From UBA7672 sp963738625 (GTDB lineage: Bacteria; Pseudomonadota; Alphaproteobacteria; Caulobacterales; Hyphomonadaceae): 64,000 bases of DNA. The stretch spans positions 868,001 to 932,000 of the forward strand of contig CAVTXH010000003.1 of NCBI GenBank assembly GCA_963738625.1, in the 5' to 3' direction. A model generated the notes under the pieces. It made no database searches and was not told the origin of the DNA. It worked only from the letters and a program-made list of their open reading frames with translations. The translations under genes were made by a program, and so were the position numbers. Of this stretch, positions 45,688 to 54,685 are shown in pieces. How positions within the stretch are numbered: the first letter of the stretch is position 1; every line of letters starts with the position of its first letter.

Positions 45688-45818
45688 GGGAGCGCCGGGG
45701 TGAGATGCGAAGCATCGAGCGCCCGGCAGACGCCGCGTAGCGGCGTGCTTCTATCTCGCCGGCAGCTTCTGGAATGTCGACCTGGCGGCCGACCTGCCAG
45801 GCAGGCGCCGGGCGCTCC
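45688..45818. repeat. REP-like palindrome family A, degenerate copy
   Basis: The left end GGGAGCGCCGGGG (45688-45700) and right end GCAGGCGCCGGGCGCTCC (45801-45818) match the ends of the elements at 41550 and 52257. The ~100-bp centre differs and includes a second hairpin, GACGCCGCGTAGCGGCGTG, so this looks like a recombined or interrupted copy. Confidence 0.6.
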
Positions 45819-45824
45819 TAGACC

Positions 45825-48047
45825 TCACGTCCCCGTATTCGCCGCGGGCGCAGCCGCCGGAGCTTCCAGCTTCAGCACATGGTACATCTTGGCGACAAGC
45901 TCGCGCTGGTCGACCGGCTTCGACACATAGTCGGTCATGCCCAGCGCCAGATACTTCTCGCGATCGCCGCTCATCGCGTCCGCAGTCAGCGCGATCACAG
46001 GCAGGCCGGCCCATTTCGGGTTCGCGCGCAACCGCGCAATCGTTTCCATGCCGTCCATCACCGGCATGTGGACATCGAGCAGCATGACGTCGAAGTCGCC
46101 CCCGGCGATCTTGTCGAGCGCTTCCTTGCCGTTGGTCGCCTCGACGATGTCGCAGCCCTGCGGCGCTAGGAACAGCTTGATGACCTGGCGGTTGATGGCG
46201 TTGTCGTCGGTGAGCAGCACGCGCGCGCCGCGCAGCGAACGCTTGGCGGGCCCAACCTTCGCCTGCGCCGCCGGTGCGGCCGCCGCCACAGGCGCGGGCA
46301 GAGCCTCCTGAGCCTTGAAGCTGAGGCGGAAGATCGAGCCCTTCCCTTCCGTGCTGTCGACGACGAGGTCGCCGCCCATCAGGCGCGCGAGCTGGCGCGA
46401 GATCGCCAGGCCAAGGCCCGACCCGCCGAACTTGCGCGTCGTCGCGCCGTCCGCCTGGGTGAACACGGTGAACAGCTTGTCGACGGTCTCGCGGCTCATG
46501 CCGATGCCGGTGTCGATGACGTCGACCTGGACCATGAACGCGCCATCGCCCGCTGGCTTGGCGCCGATTGCGACCTCGACGCGGCCCCTCTCCGTGAACT
46601 TGAGCGCGTTGGACAGGAGGTTCGATACGCACTGGCGCACGCGCACGGGGTCGTAGCTGAGGCGCTGCGGAAAGCTCGAATCGTAGCGCACGAACAGCTC
46701 GATGCCCTTGTCGTCGGCCGTGGCCTGGAACAACTGGCGCGTGCGTTTCATCGTGTGCAGGAAATCGCCCGGCACCGCCGAGATCTCCAGCTTGCCGGCC
46801 TCGATCTTGGTCAGGTCGAGCACGTCGTTCAGCAACGCGGTAAGCGACTTGCCGCAATCGACGATGATCTGGACCTTTTCCTTCTGCGACGGCGTCAGCT
46901 CGTCGGCGTCCAGCGCCTGCGCCATGCCCAGCACGCCGTTCAGCGGCGTGCGGATCTCGTGGCTCATATTGGCGAGGAACTGCGACTTGGCGCGATTCGA
47001 ATTCTCGGCCGCTTCCTTCGCGGCACGAAGATCGTCCTCGATCTTCTTCCACGCCGTGAGATCGACGACGGTGCCGATCACCTTGCGGCTATGCGCGGCG
47101 TTGGCTTCAATCACCTGGGCGCGCAACTGCATCCAGCGATATCCGCCGGTCGCGACTCGGACGCGCAGTTCCTGCTTCCATCCGCTGGCGAGGCCCTCCT
47201 TCACGGCAGCGAGCGTGCCGAACGCGAAGTCCTGGTCGTCCGGGTGGACGCGGTCGCGCAGCGTCGTCATGTCCTTCGGGCCCGTCTCGAACCCGAGGCC
47301 GCGGGCCAGCGCCGGGTTGGGCGTATACATCATCGTGTCGAGATCGATCTCGAAATAGCCGTCGCCCGCGCTCTGGATTGCAAACTCGAGGCGCTCCTTG
47401 GTGGCCGCGGCCTGGGAGTTGGCCTGCTGAAGCTTGGCGAAGGTCTGGTTCGAATACCATGCCGACGTCGCGATGCTCGCAACCATCGCTATCGCGGACA
47501 CGCTGGCCGCGAGAGCAACCCAGGTCGGGAATTCGCTCCATGCCGCCGACAGCATGAAGCCGAGCAGCGGCACGACGCAGAGCGACAGCAGGCCAAGCAC
47601 GACGCGCAGGTCGCGGTGGCCAGAGAAGATTATATGGATCGACCATCCGATCGGGATCACTAGGGCTGTCACCCAAGCCCCCTTGTTGCCGGTCATCCAG
47701 AGGGCGACGGCGCCGACCATCCACTTCGCTACGACGACGCTGAGAAGGAAGGCGAAACGGGCGCCTACGCTGGCGTCGCCTTCATTGTGGCGCATGGCGT
47801 AGTAGATTAGGGCCAGCATCAGGCCGAGGCCGGGGACGGTCCAGGCGAGCGCCGGCCATACGCCTAGGAAATGCGAGAGGATCAGGCCGCCGATCAAGGT
47901 CATCAGCGCGCCGAGCACGAACATGGTGTTCCACACGAAGCCCCAGCCCAGGCGACGAGTCCCCGGCGCGCCGTCGACGGGTTCCCGCCGCGCCGCCTGG
48001 CCTTGTGGGCCAGGTTGCGCCGGCGAAGCGGCTGATTGGGTCGTCAT
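45825..48047 (-). CDS. membrane hybrid histidine kinase with receiver, 740 aa
   Basis: Six predicted membrane helices (residues ~38-195), a coiled linker, a PAS domain (~218-335), a HisKA box FLANMSHEIRTPLNG (His363), an HATPase_c domain (DTGIGMS, FGGSGLGLAISRQLA) and a receiver with Asp658 (LLLDVHMPVMDG). No Hpt domain is fused, so a separate phosphotransferase (for example ChpT-like) is needed. The ATG at 48047 was chosen. It is divergent from polA. Confidence 0.93.
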   Translation of the reverse strand: MTTQSAASPAQPGPQGQAARREPVDGAPGTRRLGWGFVWNTMFVLGALMTLIGGLILSHFLGVWPALAWTVPGLGLMLALIYYAMRHNEGDASVGARFAFLLSVVVAKWMVGAVALWMTGNKGAWVTALVIPIGWSIHIIFSGHRDLRVVLGLLSLCVVPLLGFMLSAAWSEFPTWVALAASVSAIAMVASIATSAWYSNQTFAKLQQANSQAAATKERLEFAIQSAGDGYFEIDLDTMMYTPNPALARGLGFETGPKDMTTLRDRVHPDDQDFAFGTLAAVKEGLASGWKQELRVRVATGGYRWMQLRAQVIEANAAHSRKVIGTVVDLTAWKKIEDDLRAAKEAAENSNRAKSQFLANMSHEIRTPLNGVLGMAQALDADELTPSQKEKVQIIVDCGKSLTALLNDVLDLTKIEAGKLEISAVPGDFLHTMKRTRQLFQATADDKGIELFVRYDSSFPQRLSYDPVRVRQCVSNLLSNALKFTERGRVEVAIGAKPAGDGAFMVQVDVIDTGIGMSRETVDKLFTVFTQADGATTRKFGGSGLGLAISRQLARLMGGDLVVDSTEGKGSIFRLSFKAQEALPAPVAAAAPAAQAKVGPAKRSLRGARVLLTDDNAINRQVIKLFLAPQGCDIVEATNGKEALDKIAGGDFDVMLLDVHMPVMDGMETIARLRANPKWAGLPVIALTADAMSGDREKYLALGMTDYVSKPVDQRELVAKMYHVLKLEAPAAAPAANTGT

Positions 48048-48215
48048 GGACGGGTCCCCGGCAGTTGGAATCCTGCCACAGTGTATGCGGTAACGATTAA
48101 TTTCTGGCGCCCGAAGCGCCATAAGGGCTTTAAGGTTCGATCCTTCCTCACCGCTCCGCCTCGAACTGGCCCAACCCGGTCGAGGCTGTTAACGCGCCCG
48201 CCAAGGAGTATGCCG

Positions 48216-51119
48216 ATGCCCGTCAAGCGCCAGGTCGATGAATCCAGCCATGTCTACCTGATCGATGCGTCGGGCTTCATCTTCCGTGCCTTCCACGCCC
48301 TGCCCCCCCTCACCCGCAAGACGGACGGCCTGCCCGTCGGCGCCGTCTCCGGCTTCTGCAACATGCTGTGGAAGGTGCTGGAGGACCTCAAGGCGGGCGA
48401 CCAGCCGACCCACTTCGCCTGCATCTTCGACGCCGGCGCGATAACCTTCCGCAACGAGCTCTACGACCAGTACAAGGCCCACCGGCCGGAGCCGCCGGAA
48501 GACCTGATCCCGCAATTCCCGCTGGTGCGCCGCGCCGCCATCGCCTTCGGCCAGCCCGCGCTGGAGATGGTCGGTTTCGAGGCGGACGACCTCATCGCCA
48601 CCTATTCCCGCCAGGCCGCCGCCAAGGGCGCGCGCGTCTCCATCGTCTCGGCCGACAAGGACCTGATGCAGCTGATCAGCGACCGGATCTGCATGCTCGA
48701 CACGGTGAAGGATCGGAAGATCTGCGCCCCGGAAGTCTTCGAAAAATTCGGCGTCGCGCCTGATAAAGTCATCGACGTGCAGGCCCTGTGCGGCGACAGC
48801 GTCGACAACGTCCCCGGCGTTCCCGGCATCGGCGTCAAGACCGCCGCCCTGCTCATCCAGGAATATGGCGATCTCGAAACGCTCCTTTCCCGCGCCTCTG
48901 AAATCAAGCAGCCCAAGCGCCGCGAAAGCCTGATCGAACACGCCGACAAGGCCCGCATCTCGAAAATCCTGGTGACGCTGAAGGACGACGTCCCCGTCGC
49001 AACGCCGCTGGAAGAACTCGGCGTGGCCGATCCCGACCCCGGCCCGCTGCTCGCCTTCCTCGAAGAGATGGAATTCCGCACGCTGACCAAGCGCGTCATC
49101 GAAACGCTCGACGGGGTCCCCACGATCGCCCCCGGCGTCGGCACGACCCCGGCCTCCGCCGCCAACCCTGGCTCGGGAAACCCCGCCGCCGCGAAAATTC
49201 CCGCCAACGGCAAGATCAACGGCAGCATGGAATCCTCCATGCCCCTGCCCCCCGCGAATGTTCCCTTCAACCTCGACGCCTACGAGACCGTCACCGAAGC
49301 GGCCCAGCTCGCGCACTGGATCGAGCAGGCGACGGCCCAGGGCTTTGTCGCGGTCGATACTGAAACCGATGGTCTCGACCCGGTCAGCGCCACGCTCGTC
49401 GGCGTCTCGCTCGCCCTTTCCCCCGGCAAGGCCTGCTACATCCCGCTCGGCCACGGCGCCAACAAGACCGACCTTCTGTCGGGCGACAAGCCGAAGCAGA
49501 TCGACACCGGCGCCGCCATCGAGATGCTGAAGCCGCTGCTCGAAAACCCCGCCGTCCTCAAGATCGGCCAGAACATCAAGTACGACATGTCGCTTTTCTG
49601 CGGCTACGACATCCGCGTCGCTCCGATCGACGACACCATGCTGATCTCGTTCGTGCTCGAAGCCGGCCAACACAATCACGGCATGGACGAACTCTCCGAG
49701 CTTCACCTCGGCCACAAGCCGATCGCCTTCAAGGAGGTCGCCGGAACCGGCAAATCACAGGTCACCTTCGACCAGGTGCCGCTCGACCAGGCGACGCGCT
49801 ATGCCGCCGAAGACGCCGACGTCACGCTGCGCCTGTGGGAGCGCCTCAAGCCGCGCCTCTCCCGCGAGGGCTTGTCAGCCGTATACGAAACACAAGACCG
49901 GCCGCTTATCCCCGTCGTCGCCGACATGGAGCGCGCCGGCGTCCTCGTCGACCGCGAGCGCCTGTCGCAGCTCTCCGGCGATTTCGCCCAGCGCATGGGC
50001 GCGCTCGAAGCCGAAGCGCATCAACTGGCGGGTCGCTCCTTCAACCTCGGCAGCCCGAAGCAGATCGGCGACATTCTCTTCGGGGAGATGGGCCTTGCCG
50101 ACGTCGCCGGCGCCAAGAAGACCAAGACCGGCGCCTGGGCCACCGGCGCAGACACGCTGGAAGACCTCGCCGCCTACGGCCATGCTCTGCCGAAAGTGCT
50201 GCTCGACTGGCGCATGCTGTCCAAGCTGCGCTCGACCTACACCGAGACGCTGCGCGATGCGATCGACGCCCGCACCGGCCGCGTCCACACGTCCTACTCG
50301 CTCGCCGGCGCACAGACCGGCCGCCTCGCCTCAACCGACCCCAACCTGCAGAACATCCCGATCCGCACCGAGGAAGGCCGCAAGATCCGCGAAGCCTTCA
50401 TCGCGGCGCCCGGCAACGTGCTGGTCTCCGCCGACTACAGCCAGATCGAGCTGCGCCTGCTTGCGCACGTCGCCGACATTCCCGCCCTGCGCAACGCCTT
50501 CCTCGAAGGCGTCGACATCCACGCCATGACGGCGTCAGAAATGTTCAACGTGCCGGTGAAGGGCATGGACCCGATGATCCGCCGCAAGGCTAAGGCCATC
50601 AATTTCGGCATCATCTATGGCATCTCCGGCTTCGGCCTTGCGCGCCAGCTGTCGATCCCGCGCGAGGAAGCCGCCGCCTACATCAAGAAATACTTCCAGA
50701 AATTCCCCGGCATCCAGGACTATATGGAAACCCACCGCGCCTTCGCGCGCGAGCACGGCTATGTCTCCACCATCTTCGGCCGCAAGGTCTGGCTGCCGCA
50801 GATCAAGGCGTCGAACCCCGCCGAACGCTCCTTCGGCGAACGCCAGGCCATCAACGCCCCGCTCCAGGGCTCCGCCGCCGACATCATCAAACGCGCCATG
50901 ATCCGCATGCCCGCCGCCCTCAAGGCCGCCGGCTTGAAAGCGAAAATGCTCCTGCAGGTCCACGACGAACTCGTCTTCGAGACGCCCGAGAAGGAAGCGA
51001 AGAAACTCATCGAGATCGCCAAGGACGTCATGGGCAAAGCCACCGCCCCCAACGTCCAGCTCAACGTGCCGCTGGTCGTCGAAGCCACCGCCGGCAAGAG
51101 CTGGGCGGAGGCGCACTAG
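48216..51119 (+). CDS. polA: DNA polymerase I
   Basis: Fills gaps and removes RNA primers. The 5' nuclease domain starts with YLIDASGFIFRAFHALPP (residues ~10-300); a Pro/Ala/Gly linker (~310-360) follows. The 3'-5' exonuclease domain keeps its acidic residues (AVDTETDGLDP, YAAEDADVTLRLWERL), so proofreading is expected. The polymerase domain has SADYSQIELRLLAH, RRKAKAINFGIIYG and LLQVHDELVFE. 967 residues. AAGGAG is spaced seven bases from the ATG at 48216; an ATG six bases earlier is too close to it. Confidence 0.97.
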   Translation: MPVKRQVDESSHVYLIDASGFIFRAFHALPPLTRKTDGLPVGAVSGFCNMLWKVLEDLKAGDQPTHFACIFDAGAITFRNELYDQYKAHRPEPPEDLIPQFPLVRRAAIAFGQPALEMVGFEADDLIATYSRQAAAKGARVSIVSADKDLMQLISDRICMLDTVKDRKICAPEVFEKFGVAPDKVIDVQALCGDSVDNVPGVPGIGVKTAALLIQEYGDLETLLSRASEIKQPKRRESLIEHADKARISKILVTLKDDVPVATPLEELGVADPDPGPLLAFLEEMEFRTLTKRVIETLDGVPTIAPGVGTTPASAANPGSGNPAAAKIPANGKINGSMESSMPLPPANVPFNLDAYETVTEAAQLAHWIEQATAQGFVAVDTETDGLDPVSATLVGVSLALSPGKACYIPLGHGANKTDLLSGDKPKQIDTGAAIEMLKPLLENPAVLKIGQNIKYDMSLFCGYDIRVAPIDDTMLISFVLEAGQHNHGMDELSELHLGHKPIAFKEVAGTGKSQVTFDQVPLDQATRYAAEDADVTLRLWERLKPRLSREGLSAVYETQDRPLIPVVADMERAGVLVDRERLSQLSGDFAQRMGALEAEAHQLAGRSFNLGSPKQIGDILFGEMGLADVAGAKKTKTGAWATGADTLEDLAAYGHALPKVLLDWRMLSKLRSTYTETLRDAIDARTGRVHTSYSLAGAQTGRLASTDPNLQNIPIRTEEGRKIREAFIAAPGNVLVSADYSQIELRLLAHVADIPALRNAFLEGVDIHAMTASEMFNVPVKGMDPMIRRKAKAINFGIIYGISGFGLARQLSIPREEAAAYIKKYFQKFPGIQDYMETHRAFAREHGYVSTIFGRKVWLPQIKASNPAERSFGERQAINAPLQGSAADIIKRAMIRMPAALKAAGLKAKMLLQVHDELVFETPEKEAKKLIEIAKDVMGKATAPNVQLNVPLVVEATAGKSWAEAH

Positions 51120-51134
51120 ACCACCGTCCGAGAC

Positions 51135-51179
51135 TGTTCGCTGACAGCGAACATGTGATAGTGTTCTCTCATGGAGAAC
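51135..51179 (+). promoter_or_regulatory. operator/promoter region of the toxin-antitoxin pair
   Basis: TGTTCGCT and AGCGAACA flank three bases (51135-51153), and GTTCTC and GAGAAC flank five bases (51163-51179) across the start codon. Both contain GTTC/GAAC cores, as expected of autoregulatory sites. A GATAGT -10-like box (51157-51162) would put the start of transcription near the ATG, giving a leaderless message (inference). Confidence 0.5.
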
Positions 51180-51404
51180 GCCGCCCATCCTCGGATCGTG
51201 CAGAACCCGGCCGTCATGACCGGGAAACCATGCATTCGCGACACGCGAATTCCAGTCGATCTTATCCTCAGGAAACTGGCGGCGGGCGAGTCACGCGAGC
51301 GGCTGCTCGCGGACTATGCTCGGCTCGAAGAGGCTGATCTCGACGCCGCGCTCGCTTATGCGGCTGCTGTGATCGCCGGCGAAAGATTGATCGCGGCGGA
51401 ATAG
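51171..51404 (+). CDS. DUF433 antitoxin, 77 aa
   Basis: HPRIVQNPAVMTGKPCIRDTRIPVDLIL and LLADYARLEEADLDAALAYAA match DUF433, a VapB-like antitoxin with a winged or ribbon DNA-binding fold. It directly abuts the DUF5615 gene (stop followed by ATG), the usual order for this pair. No ribosome site is visible before the ATG. Confidence 0.88.
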   Translation: MENAAHPRIVQNPAVMTGKPCIRDTRIPVDLILRKLAAGESRERLLADYARLEEADLDAALAYAAAVIAGERLIAAE

Positions 51405-51761
51405 ATGCGGCTGAGCGCCGATGCCTGCATTGCCGGATCTCTGGTGCGGGCCCTGCGTAGCGCTGGCCACGATATCGACTACGCGATGGAAGGGCCGCCG
51501 GGCGTCGAGGACGCAGTCATTCTGGCCAGGGCGCATGCCGAAGGACGATTGGTGCTGACCGAGGATCACGATTTCGGAGCGCTTGCCGTGCGCGATGGCC
51601 GTGCTTCGCATGGAGTCGTGCTCATCGAGCTCTATGGACTTTCAGAAGAACGTCGCAATGCGCGCGTCCTTGCTGTGATTTCGCTCGGCGAGGCCCAACT
51701 CGCCGGGCGCCTCACTGTAGTCGAGCCGTCGCGAACCCGCTCTCGTCCGCTGGGTCCATGA
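51405..51761 (+). CDS. DUF5615 PIN-like toxin, 118 aa
   Basis: A PIN-like (Mut7-C/DUF5615) putative ribonuclease: MRLSADACIAGSLVRALRSAGHDIDYAMEGPPG-type opening and LVLTEDHDFGALAVR centre. The family usually has L-x-D-E-N at the start; here it reads SADACI, so one acidic residue is replaced and activity may be reduced. It follows the antitoxin without a gap, and its stop overlaps the start of the deaminase pseudogene (ATGA). Confidence 0.85.
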   Translation: MRLSADACIAGSLVRALRSAGHDIDYAMEGPPGVEDAVILARAHAEGRLVLTEDHDFGALAVRDGRASHGVVLIELYGLSEERRNARVLAVISLGEAQLAGRLTVVEPSRTRSRPLGP

Positions 51762-52238
51762 CAAGACCCCTTTCCGCCGCAGACCTCCGCTTCATCGAAC
51801 TCTCCTTCCACGAAGCAAGGGCCAGCGTCGACGCCGGCGGCCTGCCGATCGGCTCCGCCCTCGCCCGCGGTTCGCAGCTCATCGCTTCCGGTCACAACCA
51901 GCGCGTCCAGCATGGCGATCCCATCGCGCACGGCGAGATTGGTGAGGAGTGATCCCGAAGGGACGAAACGCATCGCGTTTCGAACGACGAACGCCCGAAA
52001 CGTAAGCGAAGGGCCAGAGAGCGCAAGGCCGGGCGGCAGACCACCTATCGCGACACGACGCTCTACACGTCCCTGTCACCGTGCATGATGTGCGCGGGCG
52101 CGATCGTGCAGTTCAACATCCCGCGCGTCGTCATCAACGACGCGATCAACTTCGGGGGCAACGAAGCCTTCCATCCGCCAGATGCGCGATTTTATCGCGG
52201 CGAACCCGGCGTTGTGGAACCAAGACATAATGGAGTGA
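51758..52238 (+). pseudogene. nucleoside/cytosine deaminase pseudogene
   Basis: The 5' part encodes SAADLRFIELSFHEARASVDAGG and AHGEI (zinc-ligand His-x-Glu region), then hits a stop at 51950-51952 within an inserted segment. After the insert the frame resumes with AGRQTTYRDTTLYTSLSPCMMCAGAIVQFN, the zinc C-x-x-C. Beyond NFGGNEAF a deletion shifts the frame, yet the correct end MRDFIAANPALWNQDIME is still readable up to 52238. At least two lesions make the enzyme non-functional. Confidence 0.85.
51943..52020. mobile_element. ~78-bp hairpin-bearing insertion in the deaminase pseudogene
   Basis: Sequence foreign to the deaminase separates GAGATTGG from GCGCAAGGCCGGGCGG, which are adjacent in intact genes of this family apart from a few codons. 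It holds the hairpin CGAAACGC-ATC-GCGTTTCG (51964-51982) and encodes the premature stop. No transposase; a REP- or MITE-like insert is likely. Confidence 0.55.
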
Positions 52239-52256
52239 TGAACGGCGCCGAAAAGA

Positions 52257-52341
52257 GGAGCGCCGGGCGCCTGCCCGGCCAAGCCTGACCGCAAGCACGA
52301 TGCACGTTGACCCGCCTTGCCGGGCAGGCGCCCGGCGCTCC
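52257..52341. repeat. REP-like palindrome family A, copy 3
   Basis: Perfect 23-base arms (52257-52279 and 52319-52341) identical to those of the copy at 41550, around a 39-base loop of different sequence. It lies just after the deaminase pseudogene and before the LOG-family gene. Confidence 0.85.
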
Positions 52342-52456
52342 ACCGAACTACGGCCTTGCCAAGCAGAAGGCGCCAAAACCCCGCGATTTCCAACCCTGTA
52401 CCCGTCGCTTCCTTAACCGTTGAAACCTACATAGAAAGCTCTCCCCCGACCGTTCG

Positions 52457-53311
52457 ATGGAAGCCATGGCCAAGAAGCACGTCAAACCCAGCGTCAAGAC
52501 AGCGATCATGCCCCTCAACAGCGCGCCGCTGGCCGGCGGCAGGGGCGCCAACGCCTCGCAGATGGCCTCGCCCTCCTACCGGCTCGCCGCCCTCGACCAG
52601 GATTTCCTGCTCGGCGATTCCATGCGCGGCGTGCGCTTCATGCTGGAATACGCCAAGGCCGAAGAAGCGCTCGACCGCTGGGGCGTTCGCTCCACCATCG
52701 TCGTGTTCGGCAGCGCGCGCTTCTCCGAGCACGGCGCGCCCGACCATCGCCGCTGGTACAACGAGGCGCGCGAATTCGCCCGCATCGCCTCCGAACGCGG
52801 CGGCGCGATGCTGCACAACCGCCATCCGCGCGACAACGTCATCGCCACCGGCGGCGGCCCCGGCATCATGGAAGCCGCCAACCGCGGCGCAACCGACGCC
52901 GGCGCGCCTTCGATCGGCTACAACATCACCCTGCCCCACGAGCAGGAGCCCAACGCCTTCTCGACGCCGGAGCTCACCTTCCGCTTCCACTATTTCGCGA
53001 TGCGCAAGATGCACTTCGCCATGCGCGCCAACGCGCTGGTGGTGTTCCCCGGCGGCCTCGGCACGTTCGACGAGCTGTTCGAACTCCTGGCCCTGCGCCA
53101 GACCGGCAAGGCGCCGGCCATCCCGATCGTTCTCTACGACGAGAAGTTCTGGCGCGAAGTCGTCAGTTTCGACGCGCTGGTGAAGCACGGCGTGATCGCC
53201 AACAACGACCTCAGCTTCTTCAGCTACGCCGAAACGCCTGAACAGGTGTGGGACATGCTGGTCAAGGGCGGCGTGATGAGCGCCTGGCTGCAGGAACAGC
53301 ACACGACTTGA
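52457..53311 (+). CDS. LOG-family protein (TIGR00730, cytokinin riboside phosphoribohydrolase-like), 284 aa
   Basis: A Rossmann-like lysine-decarboxylase/LOG fold: VVFGSARFSEHGAP, VIATGGGPGIMEAANRGATDAG and VVFPGGLGTFDELFELL are the signature motifs of nucleoside 5'-monophosphate phosphoribohydrolases. This long form has ~60 extra N-terminal residues. In bacteria the role is nucleotide turnover or cytokinin release. An in-frame ATG also lies at 52466. Confidence 0.92.
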   Translation: MEAMAKKHVKPSVKTAIMPLNSAPLAGGRGANASQMASPSYRLAALDQDFLLGDSMRGVRFMLEYAKAEEALDRWGVRSTIVVFGSARFSEHGAPDHRRWYNEAREFARIASERGGAMLHNRHPRDNVIATGGGPGIMEAANRGATDAGAPSIGYNITLPHEQEPNAFSTPELTFRFHYFAMRKMHFAMRANALVVFPGGLGTFDELFELLALRQTGKAPAIPIVLYDEKFWREVVSFDALVKHGVIANNDLSFFSYAETPEQVWDMLVKGGVMSAWLQEQHTT

Positions 53312-53317
53312 GCCGGC

Positions 53318-54547
53318 CTAGCAGAAAAGCCCCTTGAACAGCGGCTTTACGTAGAGATCGCCGACATTGTCGGCGGTGACGTTTTGCGCCCAGTTGCCCA
53401 GCTGCGACGCCGAGTTGATCTGCGCCATCATCATTTCGCCCGCGATGCGCGCATCGCACGGCCGCACCGAACCGTCGACCATGCCGTCCGAGATCATGTC
53501 GGCGAACCGGGCCACTATCCGGCCCATCTCCCGCAGCATCCCGGCGCGCTTCACCGGATCGACCGACATCAGCGCCCCGTTCCGCAACAGCGGCCCGGCC
53601 GCGGTCTGCTGCCGCCGCACCAGCGCTGCGACAGCGGCGCCCGCCTGGTCCGCCCCCAACCTCTCCACCGCAACCGCACTCCCCTGCGCGCTCCGCAGCA
53701 GTGCAAAACTGCGCTCAAAGCAGGCGACTACCAGATCGTCCTTCGCATCGATGTGATGGTAGAATGAGCCCTTGGTCACGTTGAGCCGCGCCGCGATGCG
53801 CTCCACCGACGCGCCGTGATAGCCTTGGTCGTTGATCAGCTCGGTCGCAGCCAACAGGAAGCTGTCACGCGACCGCTTGTCAGGCGGCGGGTCCTCCGCG
53901 AGGTCAACCATGTAGTCGCGGCACGGCACGCCGGGCGCCGCGAGACCGTTGATCAGGATGTCGACGAACCGCGCCTCGACACGCTCGAAATCATCGGGCG
54001 AATAGTTCGGCAGCCAGAATACCGACCGCATATACTGCGAGACAAGCATGTGGGTGCGGGCGTTTACGCGCTGGCTATCGGCCTCGAACTCCTCGCGGTC
54101 GGCGACGATCTCGCGAAAAGTGCGGAACAGGTCGACATATTTTGGCCAGACCTCCTGCGCATGCACAGGAGTCAAAGAGCGCAGGTCGCCGAAGATGATC
54201 ACCTCGGGCGCCGTCCCCTCGCGAATGCGCCGCCGGAATTCGAAGTAGCGGCGCACCATGTCGCGTACGCGCACCTCCGGCGGGCCGATCTTCTTCGACT
54301 TCGCCAGCCGCTCGGCATGCACCTCGATCGAGCGCAAAAACACGGCGGCGACCAGATCTTCCTTTTTCAGGAAGTAGTGGCGGATGCTGGTGAGGTTGAG
54401 CCCCACCGAAACGGCGATATCCGCCAGCGTCGCGCCGCGCACGCCCAGCAGGTTGAACTTCTCAGCGGCGCGATCGAGAATCTGCTCGCGCTTCTGCAGG
54501 AATTTCGCCGATGGCGTCTTTTGCTTTTCGGTCACAGAGATCTGCAT
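53318..54547 (-). CDS. double TetR-family transcriptional regulator, 409 aa
   Basis: Two complete TetR units in one chain. The first HTH (residues ~20-65) is REQILDRAAEKFNLLGVRGATLADIAVSVGLNLTSIRHYF with its ligand domain to ~210; the second (~225-275) is FLLAATELINDQGYHGASVERIAARLNVTKGSFYHH with a domain to ~409. The arrangement may let one polypeptide mimic a dimer. Its target is not obvious; it sits between the LOG gene and a lipoprotein on the same strand as the latter. Confidence 0.93.
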   Translation of the reverse strand: MQISVTEKQKTPSAKFLQKREQILDRAAEKFNLLGVRGATLADIAVSVGLNLTSIRHYFLKKEDLVAAVFLRSIEVHAERLAKSKKIGPPEVRVRDMVRRYFEFRRRIREGTAPEVIIFGDLRSLTPVHAQEVWPKYVDLFRTFREIVADREEFEADSQRVNARTHMLVSQYMRSVFWLPNYSPDDFERVEARFVDILINGLAAPGVPCRDYMVDLAEDPPPDKRSRDSFLLAATELINDQGYHGASVERIAARLNVTKGSFYHHIDAKDDLVVACFERSFALLRSAQGSAVAVERLGADQAGAAVAALVRRQQTAAGPLLRNGALMSVDPVKRAGMLREMGRIVARFADMISDGMVDGSVRPCDARIAGEMMMAQINSASQLGNWAQNVTADNVGDLYVKPLFKGLFC

Positions 54548-54685
54548 ACTCGCTCACACAAACTTACGGAGCGGGAACCTAGCCCGCTTCAGCCCGGACT
54601 GGAAAATCATGCACTTGCGGGCATCCTTTGCGCCAGCGGCGTGCGTCACGATGCAACTACCCGGTATCGCCTTCAAATCCCGCAT

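Noticed and set aside
48189..49715. A 508-codon open frame on the minus strand
   Set aside because: It is antisense to the 5' half of polA and shows no recognisable domain.
51758..51952. A separate 64-aa protein
   Set aside because: It is the N-terminal part of the broken deaminase, ended by the inserted stop.
41550..52341. A CRISPR array
   Set aside because: The repeats are palindromic pairs kilobases apart, not regularly spaced short units, and there are no cas genes.
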